Shown: positions 12,037 through 20,747 of the stretch, in pieces
How the letters are laid out: every line of letters starts with the position of its first letter
Position numbering within the stretch: the stretch's first letter is position 1
Assembly: GCF_015169395.1 (NCBI RefSeq)
Contig: NZ_CP063458.1
Span: 1-64,000 of the forward strand
Source of the DNA: Humisphaera borealis
Lineage (GTDB): Bacteria; Planctomycetota; Phycisphaerae; Tepidisphaerales; Tepidisphaeraceae
Direction: 5' to 3'
DNA length: 64,000 bases
The notes under the pieces: generated by a model
Databases searched by the model: none
The model's input: only the letters and a program-made list of their open reading frames with translations
Told to the model about the DNA's origin: nothing
Translations under genes and position numbers: made by a program

Positions 12037-12414
12037 ATGCGACACATCTACACAGCTCGGGACGCGATGGACGCCAACTTCTTACGCGGACTGCTGGAGC
12101 AGCAGGGTATCAACGCGGTCGTGCAGGGGGAGGCATTGCAGGAGACGTGGGGCAATCTCAACCTGTCGGCCGAGTCGTTGCCGTCGGTGTGGGTGGATGA
12201 GGCCGACCTGCCGCGGGCGATGTCGGTGGTGGACGAGTACAAGAAGGTCGATGCGGCCAACGCCGACCGCGACGACGACGAAGCGGTCGTCGACCCACCC
12301 ACGACGGCAACTGGCAGCTGGACCTGCGGCAACTGCGGACGTTCGAACGAACCGCAGTTCGATCGCTGCTGGCACTGCACGCACGCCCGGACCTGGGGAC
12401 CGGCGCTGGCGTAG
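12037..12414 (+). CDS. DUF2007 protein with C-terminal zinc ribbon
   Basis: A 125-residue protein. Residues 1-70 match the DUF2007 (putative signal-transducing) fold: MRHIYTARDAMDANFLRGLL, then VWVDEADLPRA. Residues about 93-112 form a RanBP2-type zinc ribbon with C-x2-C-x10-C-x2-C spacing in WTCGNCGRSNEPQFDRCWHC. DUF2007 resembles the PII-type ferredoxin fold and has no established reaction. There is no signal peptide, so it is probably cytoplasmic. The ATG at 12037 gives the whole domain. The gene is isolated, and its downstream flank is a composite hairpin repeat. Confidence 0.82.
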   Translation: MRHIYTARDAMDANFLRGLLEQQGINAVVQGEALQETWGNLNLSAESLPSVWVDEADLPRAMSVVDEYKKVDAANADRDDDEAVVDPPTTATGSWTCGNCGRSNEPQFDRCWHCTHARTWGPALA

Positions 12415-12505
12415 CGGTTGATCCAGGTAACAAGCCCGCTGCCAAACACTGAAACGGCACGCCATACGGCGCTACGCGACCGCACAATCGCTTCAAGCTC
12501 GGATT

Positions 12506-12622
12506 CAACACGAAGGGCGCGAAGGCACGAAGGTCACTAAGAAACACGACCAAGGCCATTGAAGACTGTTCTGATCATCTGACCCTACTTCGTGGCCTTC
12601 GTGTCCTTGTGCCCTTCGTGTC
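12506..12622. repeat. Composite hairpin repeat (unit ~CGAAGGCAC)
   Basis: The left arm (12506-12548) is a degenerate tandem of a ~9-bp unit (CGAAGGGCG, CGAAGGCA, CGAAGGTCA). The right arm (12587-12622) reads the complement (CTTCGTGGCC, TTCGTGTCC, TTCGTGTC). The arms pair imperfectly around about 40 bases. Confidence 0.75.
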
Positions 12623-12664
12623 AAAAACCGAACTCCAGACGGCTTAGGATTGCGCCGACTCGCG

Positions 12665-12694
12665 CACGGGTCTGCGGGGTACCGCCGACCCGTG
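12665..12694. repeat. Family-2 30-bp palindrome
   Basis: CACGGGTCT ... CGACCCGTG with a GTAC centre, followed by GCACC. Near-identical copies are at 17868, 17915 and 41252. Confidence 0.75.
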
Positions 12695-12727
12695 GCACCG
12701 AACGCGTTCCCGCGAGCATAAAAGTTG

Positions 12728-14629
12728 TTAGCGGCTGGTTCGTCGGCGGCGGAGCAGCAGTCCCGCCGCACCTGCCGCGAGCAGGCCGATCGCGGCAGGT
12801 TCGGGGATGGGCTGGGTGGTGGGCGATGTGATGATCGGCCCCGTCGACGGCAAGCCGTCGATGAACTGCGGGCCGGTCGGATCGACCATTGGCGTGCCGG
12901 GTAGAACGCCGTCGAGGATTCCCGACTTGGTGGTGTTGTCGACGACCGAGCCGTAGGTCGGCGTGGTGGTGGTGGTGCCCAGGCCGATCGGATCGGTCTC
13001 GGGCAGGCCGGGTACGCCGGGGAATCCGGGAATGCCATTTTCGGTCGCCGCCGGACCGGTCGTTGTCGGGCCGGTCGCGATCTCCGTCGATCCTTCGGTC
13101 GGACTGCTGGGCGAACCGGGCTCGGTCGCCTTGGTCGAGAGGAACGGGCCGAAGCGGCTCTGCGACGACCCCTGCAGCAGTTGCTGGAAGTCCGCCTGCG
13201 GCGTCGTCGCCAGCGCCACGGGGCCGACGAACTCCCCGCCGGCCTTGGCGTTCGATGCCATCGCGGCTGCGGCGGCGTTGCGACCGGCCTCGCGGTTGCC
13301 GTCGTTCATCGCCAGCAACGACTGGCCTGCCGACGAACCGCCCGAGCCCACGGCGAACGCCAGTGCGCTCCCACGGCTGCTTCGACCGCCCGCGGCGGAT
13401 GTTTTGCTTTCGATACGCGAGATTCCGGCTTCGCCCTGTGATTGTCCCGCCGCCGTCCGTCCCAGCGCGATGATGCGGTTCGACGGCACCGTCACCAGGG
13501 ACTTGGGCCAGGCTTCGACGTCGCGTGATGTGGGTGCGGCCGCCGGTTCGATCGGGGGCAGCTTCCAGGGGAGCGGCGCCAGCGCCACCGGCGGGGCGGT
13601 TTCTTCGGCGGGCTTGGCCTGGGCCTGCAACCGGGGGGTATTGCCCTGGAAGTTTCGGCCGAAGTTCCCCAGTTCGCGGAGCGACTGGCCGATGTCGTGC
13701 AGCCAGCGGGCCACGTCGCGAACGACCGGCGCCTGCTGCACGACTTCCGACGTGCCGGCCATCGTCGTGCCGACCGTCAGCAACATCGCGATCGACATCT
13801 TCCACTTGCTGGCGACCAGTCCGACGGCGGTGGCGCGGAGGGTGGCGTTGATGCGGCCGGCGATGGTGGAGACGACCGCCGAGTGCGACGTCAGCCACGA
13901 CCCGCCACCCGCCGACGCGTACATGCTGCCGTAGATGCCCGACGTGCCGGCAGTCTGCCAGACCTTGCCGGCCAGCGCCGCGAGGATCGAGTCGGCGACC
14001 GCCAGGCAGGCGATCGATCCGCCGGCGGTCGCGATACCGCGCGCGGTCAGCCGGGTGCCCAGCATCTTGCGGGCGCGGAACAACCGGACCGCCAGCGCCT
14101 TGGCGTTAGTCTTGAGTTCGACGGCGATCTGCTCGGTGGAGAGCCCGCCGAAGTAATAAAGGATGAGCGGCGTTCGGTAGTGGACGGGCAGGCGGTCGAC
14201 TTCGTCGCGCAGCACCTGCTTGAGCTCGTCCATGCTGACGTCGTCGGTCGCGTCGGCCGAGGGTTGCTGCTGGTCCTCGATCGCCGCCCGGATCTGTTCA
14301 CGGTTCTGCCGGCGGGTCTTGCTGCGGCGTAAATCGACGGCGGTCGTCTTGGCGACCTGCTGAAGCCAGGGACCGATGCGCGGCGTCGGCCCGCCGGCCG
14401 CCCGGGTCGATGCGAACCCCATCCGTGCGTATGTCGCAAGTTTAAGGAAAGTGGCCTGGGTGGCGTCCTCGGCGTCGTGGGCGTTGCGGGTGACGCGGTA
14501 GCAAACGCCGTAAACCATTCCCGAATAACGACGTACGATCTCCTCAAACGGCGCGGTCGCCCCGGTCTGCTCGAACTCGACGAGCAAGTCTTCGGCGGTG
14601 GAAATGGTTGGCGGCGGCAACTGAAACAC
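12728..14629 (-). CDS. ECF-type sigma factor with long extension ending in a PEP-CTERM signal
   Basis: A 633-residue protein. Residues about 27-90 are sigma-70 region 2 (EEIVRRYSGMVYGVCYRVTR, DAEDATQATFLKLA). Residues about 130-190 are region 4 (LPVHYRTPLILYYFGGLSTE). Two hydrophobic segments follow, near 199-220 and 275-295. A long Gly/Pro/Thr-rich stretch then leads to a C-terminus with PEP at about 609-611, a hydrophobic helix and RRRRTSR: a PEP-CTERM-type sorting signal, which exosortase normally cuts. The layout implies a membrane-tethered sigma factor whose tail crosses the membrane. GTG 14629 is chosen because AAGGA lies 10 bases upstream; ATG 14752 would add 41 non-coding-looking residues. 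No separate anti-sigma gene is adjacent. Domains are clear; sorting is inferred. Confidence 0.85.
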   Translation of the reverse strand: MFQLPPPTISTAEDLLVEFEQTGATAPFEEIVRRYSGMVYGVCYRVTRNAHDAEDATQATFLKLATYARMGFASTRAAGGPTPRIGPWLQQVAKTTAVDLRRSKTRRQNREQIRAAIEDQQQPSADATDDVSMDELKQVLRDEVDRLPVHYRTPLILYYFGGLSTEQIAVELKTNAKALAVRLFRARKMLGTRLTARGIATAGGSIACLAVADSILAALAGKVWQTAGTSGIYGSMYASAGGGSWLTSHSAVVSTIAGRINATLRATAVGLVASKWKMSIAMLLTVGTTMAGTSEVVQQAPVVRDVARWLHDIGQSLRELGNFGRNFQGNTPRLQAQAKPAEETAPPVALAPLPWKLPPIEPAAAPTSRDVEAWPKSLVTVPSNRIIALGRTAAGQSQGEAGISRIESKTSAAGGRSSRGSALAFAVGSGGSSAGQSLLAMNDGNREAGRNAAAAAMASNAKAGGEFVGPVALATTPQADFQQLLQGSSQSRFGPFLSTKATEPGSPSSPTEGSTEIATGPTTTGPAATENGIPGFPGVPGLPETDPIGLGTTTTTPTYGSVVDNTTKSGILDGVLPGTPMVDPTGPQFIDGLPSTGPIITSPTTQPIPEPAAIGLLAAGAAGLLLRRRRTSR

Positions 14630-14940
14630 GAAAGCGCGGTCCTTCCCTGCGGTTTTCGTTAATGACGATACAGGCAACGATCGGATTACAAAGGTTTTCC
14701 TTCCGAATTCTGCCGCGCCCGCGCATGCCAGAACGCAATCCCGGGCGAGCAACGCACTTTATCCGGGTCGGGCCATGCTGCCAGATACCCGAAAGAGGTC
14801 AAGCCGGGAATCGCGGGTTGTCGGCACCGGTCGGCACCGCCCAAAACGTCCGGACTCCGTCCATGGCCTTCGGCAATAATCGGTCCGGTTGAGCATTAAA
14901 CCGGCGTCCCCAATCCCTGTTCCCCGGCGGAGGTTCCCGA
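14630..14940. other. Divergent promoter region between sigma factor and sulfatase genes
   Basis: This stretch of about 310 bases separates two divergent genes. No gene, repeat or recognisable operator was found in it. Confidence 0.4.
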
Positions 14941-16344
14941 ATGCGATTGCGCTCCCTGCTCCTTCTCTCGGTCTGCCTGAGTCTTTTCACCGTTTCCGCT
15001 CGCGCCGCCGACGTCCCGGCCAAGCCGAACATCCTCTTCATCCTCGCCGACGACCTCGGCTACGGCGACCTCGGCTGCTTCGGGCACCCGCGCATCAAGT
15101 CGCCCAACCTCGACGCGCTCGCCGGCCAGGGCATTCGCCTCACGCAGTGTTACTCGGCGAGCGCGGTCTGTTCGCCGTCGCGATCGGCGATCCTCACCGG
15201 TCGCACGCCGCACCGTAACGGCGTCTACACTTGGATCGCCGAGGGTGCTGAGGTCCACCTTCGGACCAGTGAAGTCACGCTGCCGGAGATTCTCAAGGAG
15301 ATCGGCTACGCCACCTGTCACGTCGGCAAGTGGCACCTGAACGGCAAGTTCAACTCGCCCGATCAGCCCCAGCCCGGCGACCATGGTTACGACCACTGGA
15401 TGGCGACGCAGAACAACGCCGCCCCCAGCCATATGAACCCGAAGAACTTTGTCCGCAACGGCAAGCCGGTCGGGGAGTTGCAGGGCTTTTCCGCGCCGCT
15501 GGTCGCCGACGAGGCGATCGACTGGCTGTCGAGCAAGCGTGACAAGTCCAAGCCGTTCCTGCTGTCGGTCTGGGCACACGAGCCGCACCTGCCGATCGAA
15601 AGCGATCCGCAGTTCATGAAGCTCTACGCGGACCTGTCGCCGGACTTTCAGCAGCACCACGGCAACGTGACGCAGCTCGACTCTGCCGTCGGCAAGCTGC
15701 TCAAGGCGCTGGACGATCAGAAGCTGGCGGAGAACACGATCGTGGTGTTCACCGCCGACAACGGCCCCGAAGGCGACGGCACCAAAGGCCGCACCCGCGG
15801 CAGCCCCGGCGACCTGCGGGGTCGCAAACGATCGATGTACGAAGGGGGAATTCGCGTGCCGGGCATCGTCCGCTGGCCGGGAAAGATCAAGCCGGGGACC
15901 ACGATCGAAACCCCCGTCGTCGGCAGCGACTGGTTCGCCACGCTGGCCACCGCCACCGGCGGGAAGATGCCAACCGACCGTACCATCGACGGCGTCAACA
16001 TGCTGCCGGTGCTGACCGGCCAGGCGGCGTCCGTCGAACGCCCCATCCCGCTCTACTGGCGGCTGAACATGTCGCCGCCGAAGGAGAACCTGCACATGGC
16101 GATGCGCGTCGGCGACTGGAAGCTGCTGGCGTCGCAGGATTTTTCGAACTTCGAGCTTTACAACCTCAAGTCCGATCCGCAGGAAAAAACGGACCTCAAA
16201 GCCACCGACGCTCCGCGGTTCGAGGCGATGCGCAAGCAACTCGAGACACTGAACGCACAGATCATCAAGGAAGGCCCCGACTGGTGGACCCGCCTAAGCC
16301 CCAACGGCGGCGGCCCGAAGAAGGACAAGCCACGGAAGGATTAA
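14941..16344 (+). CDS. Secreted type I sulfatase
   Basis: A 467-residue exported arylsulfatase-family enzyme that hydrolyses sulfate esters. Residues 1-23 are a signal peptide ending SARA-A. The metal site starts in FILADDLGYGDLGC (paired Asp). The active-site motif CSPSR carries the Cys that formylglycine-generating enzyme converts to formylglycine. ADNGPEGDG supplies further metal ligands. The C-terminal part includes the typical WRLNMSP and SDPQEKTDL. GGAGG lies about 7 bases before ATG 14941. Planctomycetes carry many such enzymes for sulfated polysaccharides; the substrate is not readable here. The gene is single and is followed by a composite hairpin at 16410-16478. Confidence 0.95.
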   Translation: MRLRSLLLLSVCLSLFTVSARAADVPAKPNILFILADDLGYGDLGCFGHPRIKSPNLDALAGQGIRLTQCYSASAVCSPSRSAILTGRTPHRNGVYTWIAEGAEVHLRTSEVTLPEILKEIGYATCHVGKWHLNGKFNSPDQPQPGDHGYDHWMATQNNAAPSHMNPKNFVRNGKPVGELQGFSAPLVADEAIDWLSSKRDKSKPFLLSVWAHEPHLPIESDPQFMKLYADLSPDFQQHHGNVTQLDSAVGKLLKALDDQKLAENTIVVFTADNGPEGDGTKGRTRGSPGDLRGRKRSMYEGGIRVPGIVRWPGKIKPGTTIETPVVGSDWFATLATATGGKMPTDRTIDGVNMLPVLTGQAASVERPIPLYWRLNMSPPKENLHMAMRVGDWKLLASQDFSNFELYNLKSDPQEKTDLKATDAPRFEAMRKQLETLNAQIIKEGPDWWTRLSPNGGGPKKDKPRKD

Positions 16345-16409
16345 ATGACGGTGCGTGAATCGGCACCAATGTGGTGAACTGTCCAGGCTGCTCTGAAAGT
16401 GCCAAAAAG

Positions 16410-16478
16410 AACCGCAGATTTCGCAGATTACGCAGATTGGACAGAGGACAATCTGCGACATCTGCGCAATCTGCGGTT
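16410..16478. repeat. Composite hairpin repeat (unit CGCAGATTA)
   Basis: The left arm, 16410-16438, is three copies of a ~9-bp unit (CCGCAGATT, TCGCAGATTA, CGCAGATT). The right arm, 16450-16478, is the complement (AATCTGCG, CATCTGCG, CAATCTGCGG). The 29-base arms pair almost perfectly around an 11-base loop, between the convergent sulfatase and DoxX genes. Confidence 0.85.
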
Positions 16479-16557
16479 TCGTTGGCTCGGTGTGGGGCGA
16501 ACGGCTTCGTGACCAACTTCGTGGTGATCTGCTCTCGTGCCCCAACCGTACCCTCCG

Positions 16558-16947
16558 TTACCCGTTGTGAACCTTCTTCCCCATTGCCAGCGAGAAGATC
16601 GCCGGGTTGCGCAGACCCAGGGCCACCCAGACGAGTACGCCGATGAGGACGGGCATGAAGAACACGTCGCCGACGCGGACATGGGTGACGGTCGCGCCGC
16701 CGAGATAGCCGGTGAGGAGGATCGCCGCGAGGAAACCCATTCGCGGGATCAGGAACAGCACCGCCACCACCGTTTCGACGATGCCGATCTTGAACATCAG
16801 GTCGGTGGTGAAGCCCATTTTCTGGAACATCTCCGCTTTGCCCGGCCACTCGGTGAACTTGCCCATGGCGCTAGCGCCGATGAGGAACGCCACCAGCAGG
16901 ACGCTCAGAATCCAGCCGATCAATCGCTGCTTTTTCGAACCTGTCAT
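16558..16947 (-). CDS. DoxX-family membrane protein
   Basis: A 129-residue integral membrane protein with four hydrophobic segments: WILSVLLVAFLIGASAMGKF, IGIVETVVAVLFLIPRMGFL, LAAILLTGYLGGATV and MPVLIGVLVWVALGL. The pattern and the GKF ... HVRVGD elements fit the DoxX-like (DoxX_2) group. These proteins sit in the inner membrane and have been linked to quinone or redox functions, but the role is not established for this member. The start ATG 16947 is supported by GGAGA about 5 bases upstream; the open frame further upstream is not coding. It is a single gene with no obvious partner. Confidence 0.88.
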   Translation of the reverse strand: MTGSKKQRLIGWILSVLLVAFLIGASAMGKFTEWPGKAEMFQKMGFTTDLMFKIGIVETVVAVLFLIPRMGFLAAILLTGYLGGATVTHVRVGDVFFMPVLIGVLVWVALGLRNPAIFSLAMGKKVHNG

Positions 16948-17089
16948 TACTGTCTCCGTTGAACTGACACACTGTCTACCGGTGGCATGATAGCCACCGT
17001 TCGGTTGGCAGGTAGGTCGGGGTATACGACGTCCCGGCGCGGCCCCATCGTTAGTTGTCTCACTCACCGTATCGCATACACTGCCCGCC

Positions 17090-17827
17090 ATGCGCCAACT
17101 CACGCTCTTTACGCTCGGCATCGCGTTGCTCTCCCCGATTTCATTCGCCGCCCCGGCCAAGCCCAAGGCCCCCGAGACGCCGAAGGAACCGGAGACTTTT
17201 CTCACGACGCGCGGGAAGCTGATCAAGGAAGAGAACTTCTCGGCCGAGGGATCCATCCGCGACAAGAAGCTCTGGTACATCTACAAAGGCGACTTCTCCG
17301 TCCAGGAGGGAGCACTGCGATCGGTCGAGCGTGCCGAAGACATGCATCACCCGGCGATGTCGACGAAAGTCGCCGGCAAGAACCTGGTCCTGCAATGCCG
17401 CTTCAAGGTCGACGCCAGCAAGTGGCTGGGGCTCAGCCTGGATAACGGCAAGGAAAAGGTGCATGTCTTCCGGGCGATGGTGAACCCGACGAGCGTGAGC
17501 CTGAAGCGGATGAGCGGCATGGGCCCGACGACCAAGGGGGAGACGATCGCCGAGCAGAAATATAAGTTCGAGCCTGGCAAGTGGTACACGCTGGTCGTCG
17601 AGATCAACGGCAACGAAGCGGTCGCGACGATTCCCGAGGCGCAGATTGCCATCACCGGCGAGCACGAAGGCATCGCGATCGAGAAGGACCGCTTCGAGCT
17701 GATCTCCGGCGGAAACGCCGCCTGGTTCGACGACATCAAGATCTACGACGCCGAGCCCAACGCCGACTGGTCGAAGTCCAAGGCGAAGATCGTGGCATCG
17801 ATGCCGAAGCCGGCGGGGAAGAAGTAG
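17090..17827 (+). CDS. Secreted DUF1080-like (concanavalin-fold) protein
   Basis: A 245-residue exported protein. Residues 1-20 form a signal peptide (LGIALLSPISFAA). The mature part has the order seen in DUF1080 / 3-keto-disaccharide hydrolase-like proteins: KLIKEENFSAEGS near the start, WYIYKGDFSVQEGALRS, then beta strands, and FELISGGNAAWFDDIKIYDA at the end. That fold is a beta-sandwich of the concanavalin type. No catalytic residues can be assigned with confidence, so enzyme activity is uncertain. The mature N-terminus is Lys/Pro-rich (AKPKAPETPKEPE). It stands alone, and its downstream flank holds two family-2 palindromes. Confidence 0.75.
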   Translation: MRQLTLFTLGIALLSPISFAAPAKPKAPETPKEPETFLTTRGKLIKEENFSAEGSIRDKKLWYIYKGDFSVQEGALRSVERAEDMHHPAMSTKVAGKNLVLQCRFKVDASKWLGLSLDNGKEKVHVFRAMVNPTSVSLKRMSGMGPTTKGETIAEQKYKFEPGKWYTLVVEINGNEAVATIPEAQIAITGEHEGIAIEKDRFELISGGNAAWFDDIKIYDAEPNADWSKSKAKIVASMPKPAGKK

Positions 17828-17867
17828 GGCGATTGAGCGTCGTTTTGGAATCGCTTTCGGATGGTGT

Positions 17868-17944
17868 CACGGGTCGCCGGTACTCCGGAGACCCGTGTGG
17901 AGCGCCGATCGACGCACGGGTCTGCGGCGTACCGCCGACCCGTG
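17868..17944. repeat. Family-2 palindromes, two copies
   Basis: Copy A (17868-17897) is CACGGGTCGCCGG, TACT, CCGGAGACCCGTG. Copy B (17915-17944) is CACGGGTCTGCGGCG, TACCGCCGACCCGTG and is followed by GCACC. Each copy is palindromic and the two are about 17 bases apart, upstream of the beta-barrel gene. The open frame of that gene reads through them, but the RBS-supported start is downstream. Confidence 0.8.
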
Positions 17945-18004
17945 GCACCAGAAACGATATCGTCGCGCGAAAGTGCGATCACCACTGACACAGGAAACAT
18001 ATCA

Positions 18005-18670
18005 ATGCGCTTGAGCTCATTTCTCGCCACCGCCGCCTTCTCGCTGACAGCAGGTCTGTTCGTCGCCCCCTCGGCGTTCGCCCAGGACAAGCCGATCACC
18101 GGCACGCCGGAGTTTTCCCTCGGCATCGGCTACGCCAATGTGAGCGTCGGCAGCTCGTCGTCGGAACTGAATGGGCAGAACGCGCTGCGGGTCGATCCTG
18201 TGGTGAGCTTTTCGCCGTTCGCCGGGCTGCCGCAGCTTCGGCTCGGGGCGTCGGCGGGGGTGTCGATGGTGCTCGACAACAGCCAGCGGTCCCTCATCGT
18301 GAACAACGGCAGCGCTGTGTTCATCGGCAGCAGCGAGATGCCCTTCGTCCTGTTCACGCCCGAAGCCCGGCTGAGCTGGCGGCAGACCTTCGGTCGTAAC
18401 GGCGAGTTCTTCATCGAGCCCGGCATCGGCGGCGGGGTGGCGCTGGGCTGGCTGAACGTCGACTCCGAAGTCGATCCCGACAACTCCATCGACAAGACCG
18501 ATGTCACCTGGGAAGCCCGCGCGTTTCTGCACATCGGTGCCCGTGTCACCGGCGGAACCTTCGGCATCGAAATGTCGTACATGCGCGGCGGCGACATGAC
18601 CTTCGCCGACAACGCCAGGGGCGACGTCAGCGAGTTCTACGTCGGCGTCTTTGGCGCGCTGCAGTTTTAG
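18005..18670 (+). CDS. Outer-membrane beta-barrel-type protein
   Basis: A 221-residue exported protein. Residues 1-24 form a signal peptide (LATAAFSLTAGLFVAPSAFAQ). The rest alternates polar and hydrophobic residues as amphipathic strands (EFSLGIGYANVSVGSSSSEL, LRLGASAGVSMVLD, WEARAFLHIGARV, FGIEMSYMRGG) and ends with an aromatic residue in YVGVFGALQF, as outer-membrane barrels do. The true start is ATG 18005, with AGGAAA upstream; earlier in-frame starts lie inside repeats. It converges on the beta-helix gene, with only 13 bases between the two stops. The function is unknown; an OmpW/OmpA-like small barrel is the best description. Confidence 0.78.
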   Translation: MRLSSFLATAAFSLTAGLFVAPSAFAQDKPITGTPEFSLGIGYANVSVGSSSSELNGQNALRVDPVVSFSPFAGLPQLRLGASAGVSMVLDNSQRSLIVNNGSAVFIGSSEMPFVLFTPEARLSWRQTFGRNGEFFIEPGIGGGVALGWLNVDSEVDPDNSIDKTDVTWEARAFLHIGARVTGGTFGIEMSYMRGGDMTFADNARGDVSEFYVGVFGALQF

Positions 18671-18683
18671 ACGGCTGCTGCGA

Positions 18684-20357
18684 TTACGCAGCGTCGTCGG
18701 CACCGATCGACCAGGCACCGTCAGGCGACAGGCCGTCGAAGAAGTCGAGGCCGGTGAGCGGCGGGCCGTAGTACGTGCCGGTGATGGCTACGCCGGCGTT
18801 GCGAGCGGCGGACGTGCTGCTCAGGCGGAAGCTGCTCATCCCCAGCAGATCATTCAGCAGGGTCGAGGCGTTGTTGAACGTCGGCACCGTGACAGACGTC
18901 AAACCCGGGTCGCCGCTCAGGTCGGTGTTGACCGTGCCCAGCTTTTCCTGGCCAGACTTAGTGCGCCACGCGCTGACGGTCGTGTAGGTCGTCGTGAAGT
19001 CCTTGATCGAGAGCGATCCGCCGCCGGCGTAGTAGGCGTTACCCTGGAAGACCAGGCCGGTCTGCTTGCCGACAATCTCGAGTGTCCGCACGCCTGGCGT
19101 CGTCTGGAAGACGTTGTTGCGGACGCGAATGTTGACCGTGGGGCTCATCACGTAGACAGCCCGCGGTGTGCCACTGGTGGCGGCCGACATGTAGACGGTG
19201 TTGTTGTGGATGTCGGTGTTCATCGGGCTGCTGGCCCCGTTCCACATCGTGATGCCGCCGTACCCGTTCTTGCGACCGTCGTTGGCCGAGATGTTGTACC
19301 GGATGGCGTTGTTGCCGAAGGGGCGTGCGCCGGAGAACTGGAAGACGCCGTAGCCTGCGCCGTCGTTGTCGTGGCTGTAGTTGTATTGCATCACCGAGTT
19401 GGTGACGCCGCCGTCGAGATCGAACCCGCCGCCGTCGGCGGTGCTGCCGGTCTGGTTGTGGTGTGACTCGTTCCGCTGAATGGTGATCTGGTCCGCGTCC
19501 CACGCCCAGATGCCGACCGGGCCGCCGACGGACGCGTTGAACTTGCCGTTATACGACGCGACGGATTGCTCGATCAGGCCCAATTGCGCATCCGACAGGA
19601 TAATGCCGCTGCCCGTGTGCTTCGGGGTGAAGCCAATGATGCCGTAGTTATCGTTGACGGTTGCCCGGCGAATGGTGACGTTGGCATTGGCGTACTGCGT
19701 GCTGGTGGGGTTCCAGGCACCGTAGACCTCGATACCGCCACGCTCGTTGTGATGGACGCTGACGTCTTCGATCAAGACGTCGGCGTAGCCGCTCTTATCG
19801 ACCGTGCCGCCGATGCGGATGCCCCAGCCGCCGGTGGCGACCGCTTCGCCGCGCTTGGGCTTGACGACGGTCGAGCCGAAGTCGCTGACGTCCAGGTTCT
19901 TGAGCGTAATGCTATTGAGCTTGATGCTGCCGGGCAGGGTGTTCACGAAGCTGACGCCGTCCCCGCCGGGGTTGGTCGTGTAGTTGCCGCCGTCGAGGAT
20001 CAGGTCCTGGAGGACGACGTACTGGATGTTGGTCGCGGTGACGCCGGAGCCGGAAGCATTGAGAAGAGTTGCCCGTGCGGGACCGGTGCCTGGCGTTGGG
20101 TCGAACGAACCGATAACGACCGGCGCACCCGCCTCGCCCGAATCAGCCGCGTTCAACACCAACGGCCCGCCGAACGTTTCGTCTGCCGAGAACAGCAGCT
20201 GATCGCCGGCGGCCAAGTCCAGTGCGTTGACGTCAGCCGGCGCGACCCGGGCACCGCTCTGCGGAACGTAGCCCGCATCTGCCGTAACGAAGTAAGAAGT
20301 TGACAGCAGCTTGCGAGCTTCGAGCGTTTCCACGACGGAGCGGCGTTGAATTGTCAT
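18684..20357 (-). CDS. Secreted right-handed beta-helix protein with LEPR-XLL-like N-terminus
   Basis: A 557-residue protein. The N-terminus MTIQRRSVVETLEARKLLS matches the planctomycete LEPR-XLL-type export motif (here LEARKLLS). The rest is a repeated pattern of short strands and Asn-rich turns (GIEVYGAWNPTS, NVTIRRATVNDNYG, NQITIQRN-type turns, AVYVMSPTVNIRVRNNVFQ), as in pectate-lyase-like parallel beta-helices (DUF1565 / NosD-type). Such folds often bind or cut polysaccharides. No catalytic residues can be pinned down. A ribosome site (TAGGGATGAT) lies about 8 bases before ATG 20357. It is a single gene. Confidence 0.85.
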   Translation of the reverse strand: MTIQRRSVVETLEARKLLSTSYFVTADAGYVPQSGARVAPADVNALDLAAGDQLLFSADETFGGPLVLNAADSGEAGAPVVIGSFDPTPGTGPARATLLNASGSGVTATNIQYVVLQDLILDGGNYTTNPGGDGVSFVNTLPGSIKLNSITLKNLDVSDFGSTVVKPKRGEAVATGGWGIRIGGTVDKSGYADVLIEDVSVHHNERGGIEVYGAWNPTSTQYANANVTIRRATVNDNYGIIGFTPKHTGSGIILSDAQLGLIEQSVASYNGKFNASVGGPVGIWAWDADQITIQRNESHHNQTGSTADGGGFDLDGGVTNSVMQYNYSHDNDGAGYGVFQFSGARPFGNNAIRYNISANDGRKNGYGGITMWNGASSPMNTDIHNNTVYMSAATSGTPRAVYVMSPTVNIRVRNNVFQTTPGVRTLEIVGKQTGLVFQGNAYYAGGGSLSIKDFTTTYTTVSAWRTKSGQEKLGTVNTDLSGDPGLTSVTVPTFNNASTLLNDLLGMSSFRLSSTSAARNAGVAITGTYYGPPLTGLDFFDGLSPDGAWSIGADDAA

Positions 20358-20661
20358 GAGAGATCATCCCTAAATCGCGCGAACTACGGAGCGTAGAGTT
20401 GGCGAATCCCCTTGCAGACGAGCAGGATTTCTTGCCCCAATGCAATCAATGGTACCGGGCGGCTATGATGCGTCAATGTTGCTGCTTGCCGATATCGCGT
20501 GATGAAGAGCTGTGAATTGTGGCAGGCGTTGAATGGCGGTCGGCAACGCGGTGTGCGTGCAGGCAGCGAACCCGCAGAGCAAAGGTGCCGCAATCGAGGG
20601 GCGGACCGACCGATTACAGACAGGCGTCAGGCAAAAACGGTCGAGACGGCGGTTGAAATAA
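20358..20661. other. Intergenic stretch upstream of the beta-helix gene
   Basis: About 300 bases without a supported gene, containing the beta-helix gene promoter and the 3' flank of the tRNA gene. No repeat or operator was recognised. Confidence 0.4.
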
Positions 20662-20734
20662 TGGCAGCGACCGGACTCGAACCGGTGACCCGAGGCTTAT
20701 GAATCCTCTGCTCTACCAACTGAGCTACGCTGCC
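20662..20734 (-). tRNA. tRNA-Met (anticodon CAT)
   Basis: A 73-base cloverleaf: acceptor GGCAGCG/CGCTGCC, D stem GCTC/GAGC, anticodon loop TTCATAA, variable loop GGGTC, T stem ACCGG/CCGGT with TTCGAGT, and discriminator A. CCA is not encoded. The G1-C72 pair argues against an initiator tRNA. It is elongator Met, or possibly Ile with a modified CAT anticodon. The closing pair of the anticodon stem is A31-G39, a mismatch. A promoter lies directly upstream. Confidence 0.93.
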
Positions 20735-20747
20735 GAGCGGGGCGGAG

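Larger units (their letters stand above)
12415..12727. other. Intergenic stretch with composite hairpin and family-2 palindrome
   Basis: No gene is supported. It carries the hairpin at 12506-12622 and the 30-bp palindrome at 12665-12694. These lie after both convergent genes (DUF2007 and the sigma factor), so they may serve as a bidirectional transcript end. Confidence 0.5.

Noticed and set aside
14630-14752. Use of ATG 14752 as the sigma-factor start
   Set aside because: The extra 41 codons read like non-coding sequence and lack a ribosome site, whereas GTG 14629 has AAGGA 10 bases upstream. It remains possible.
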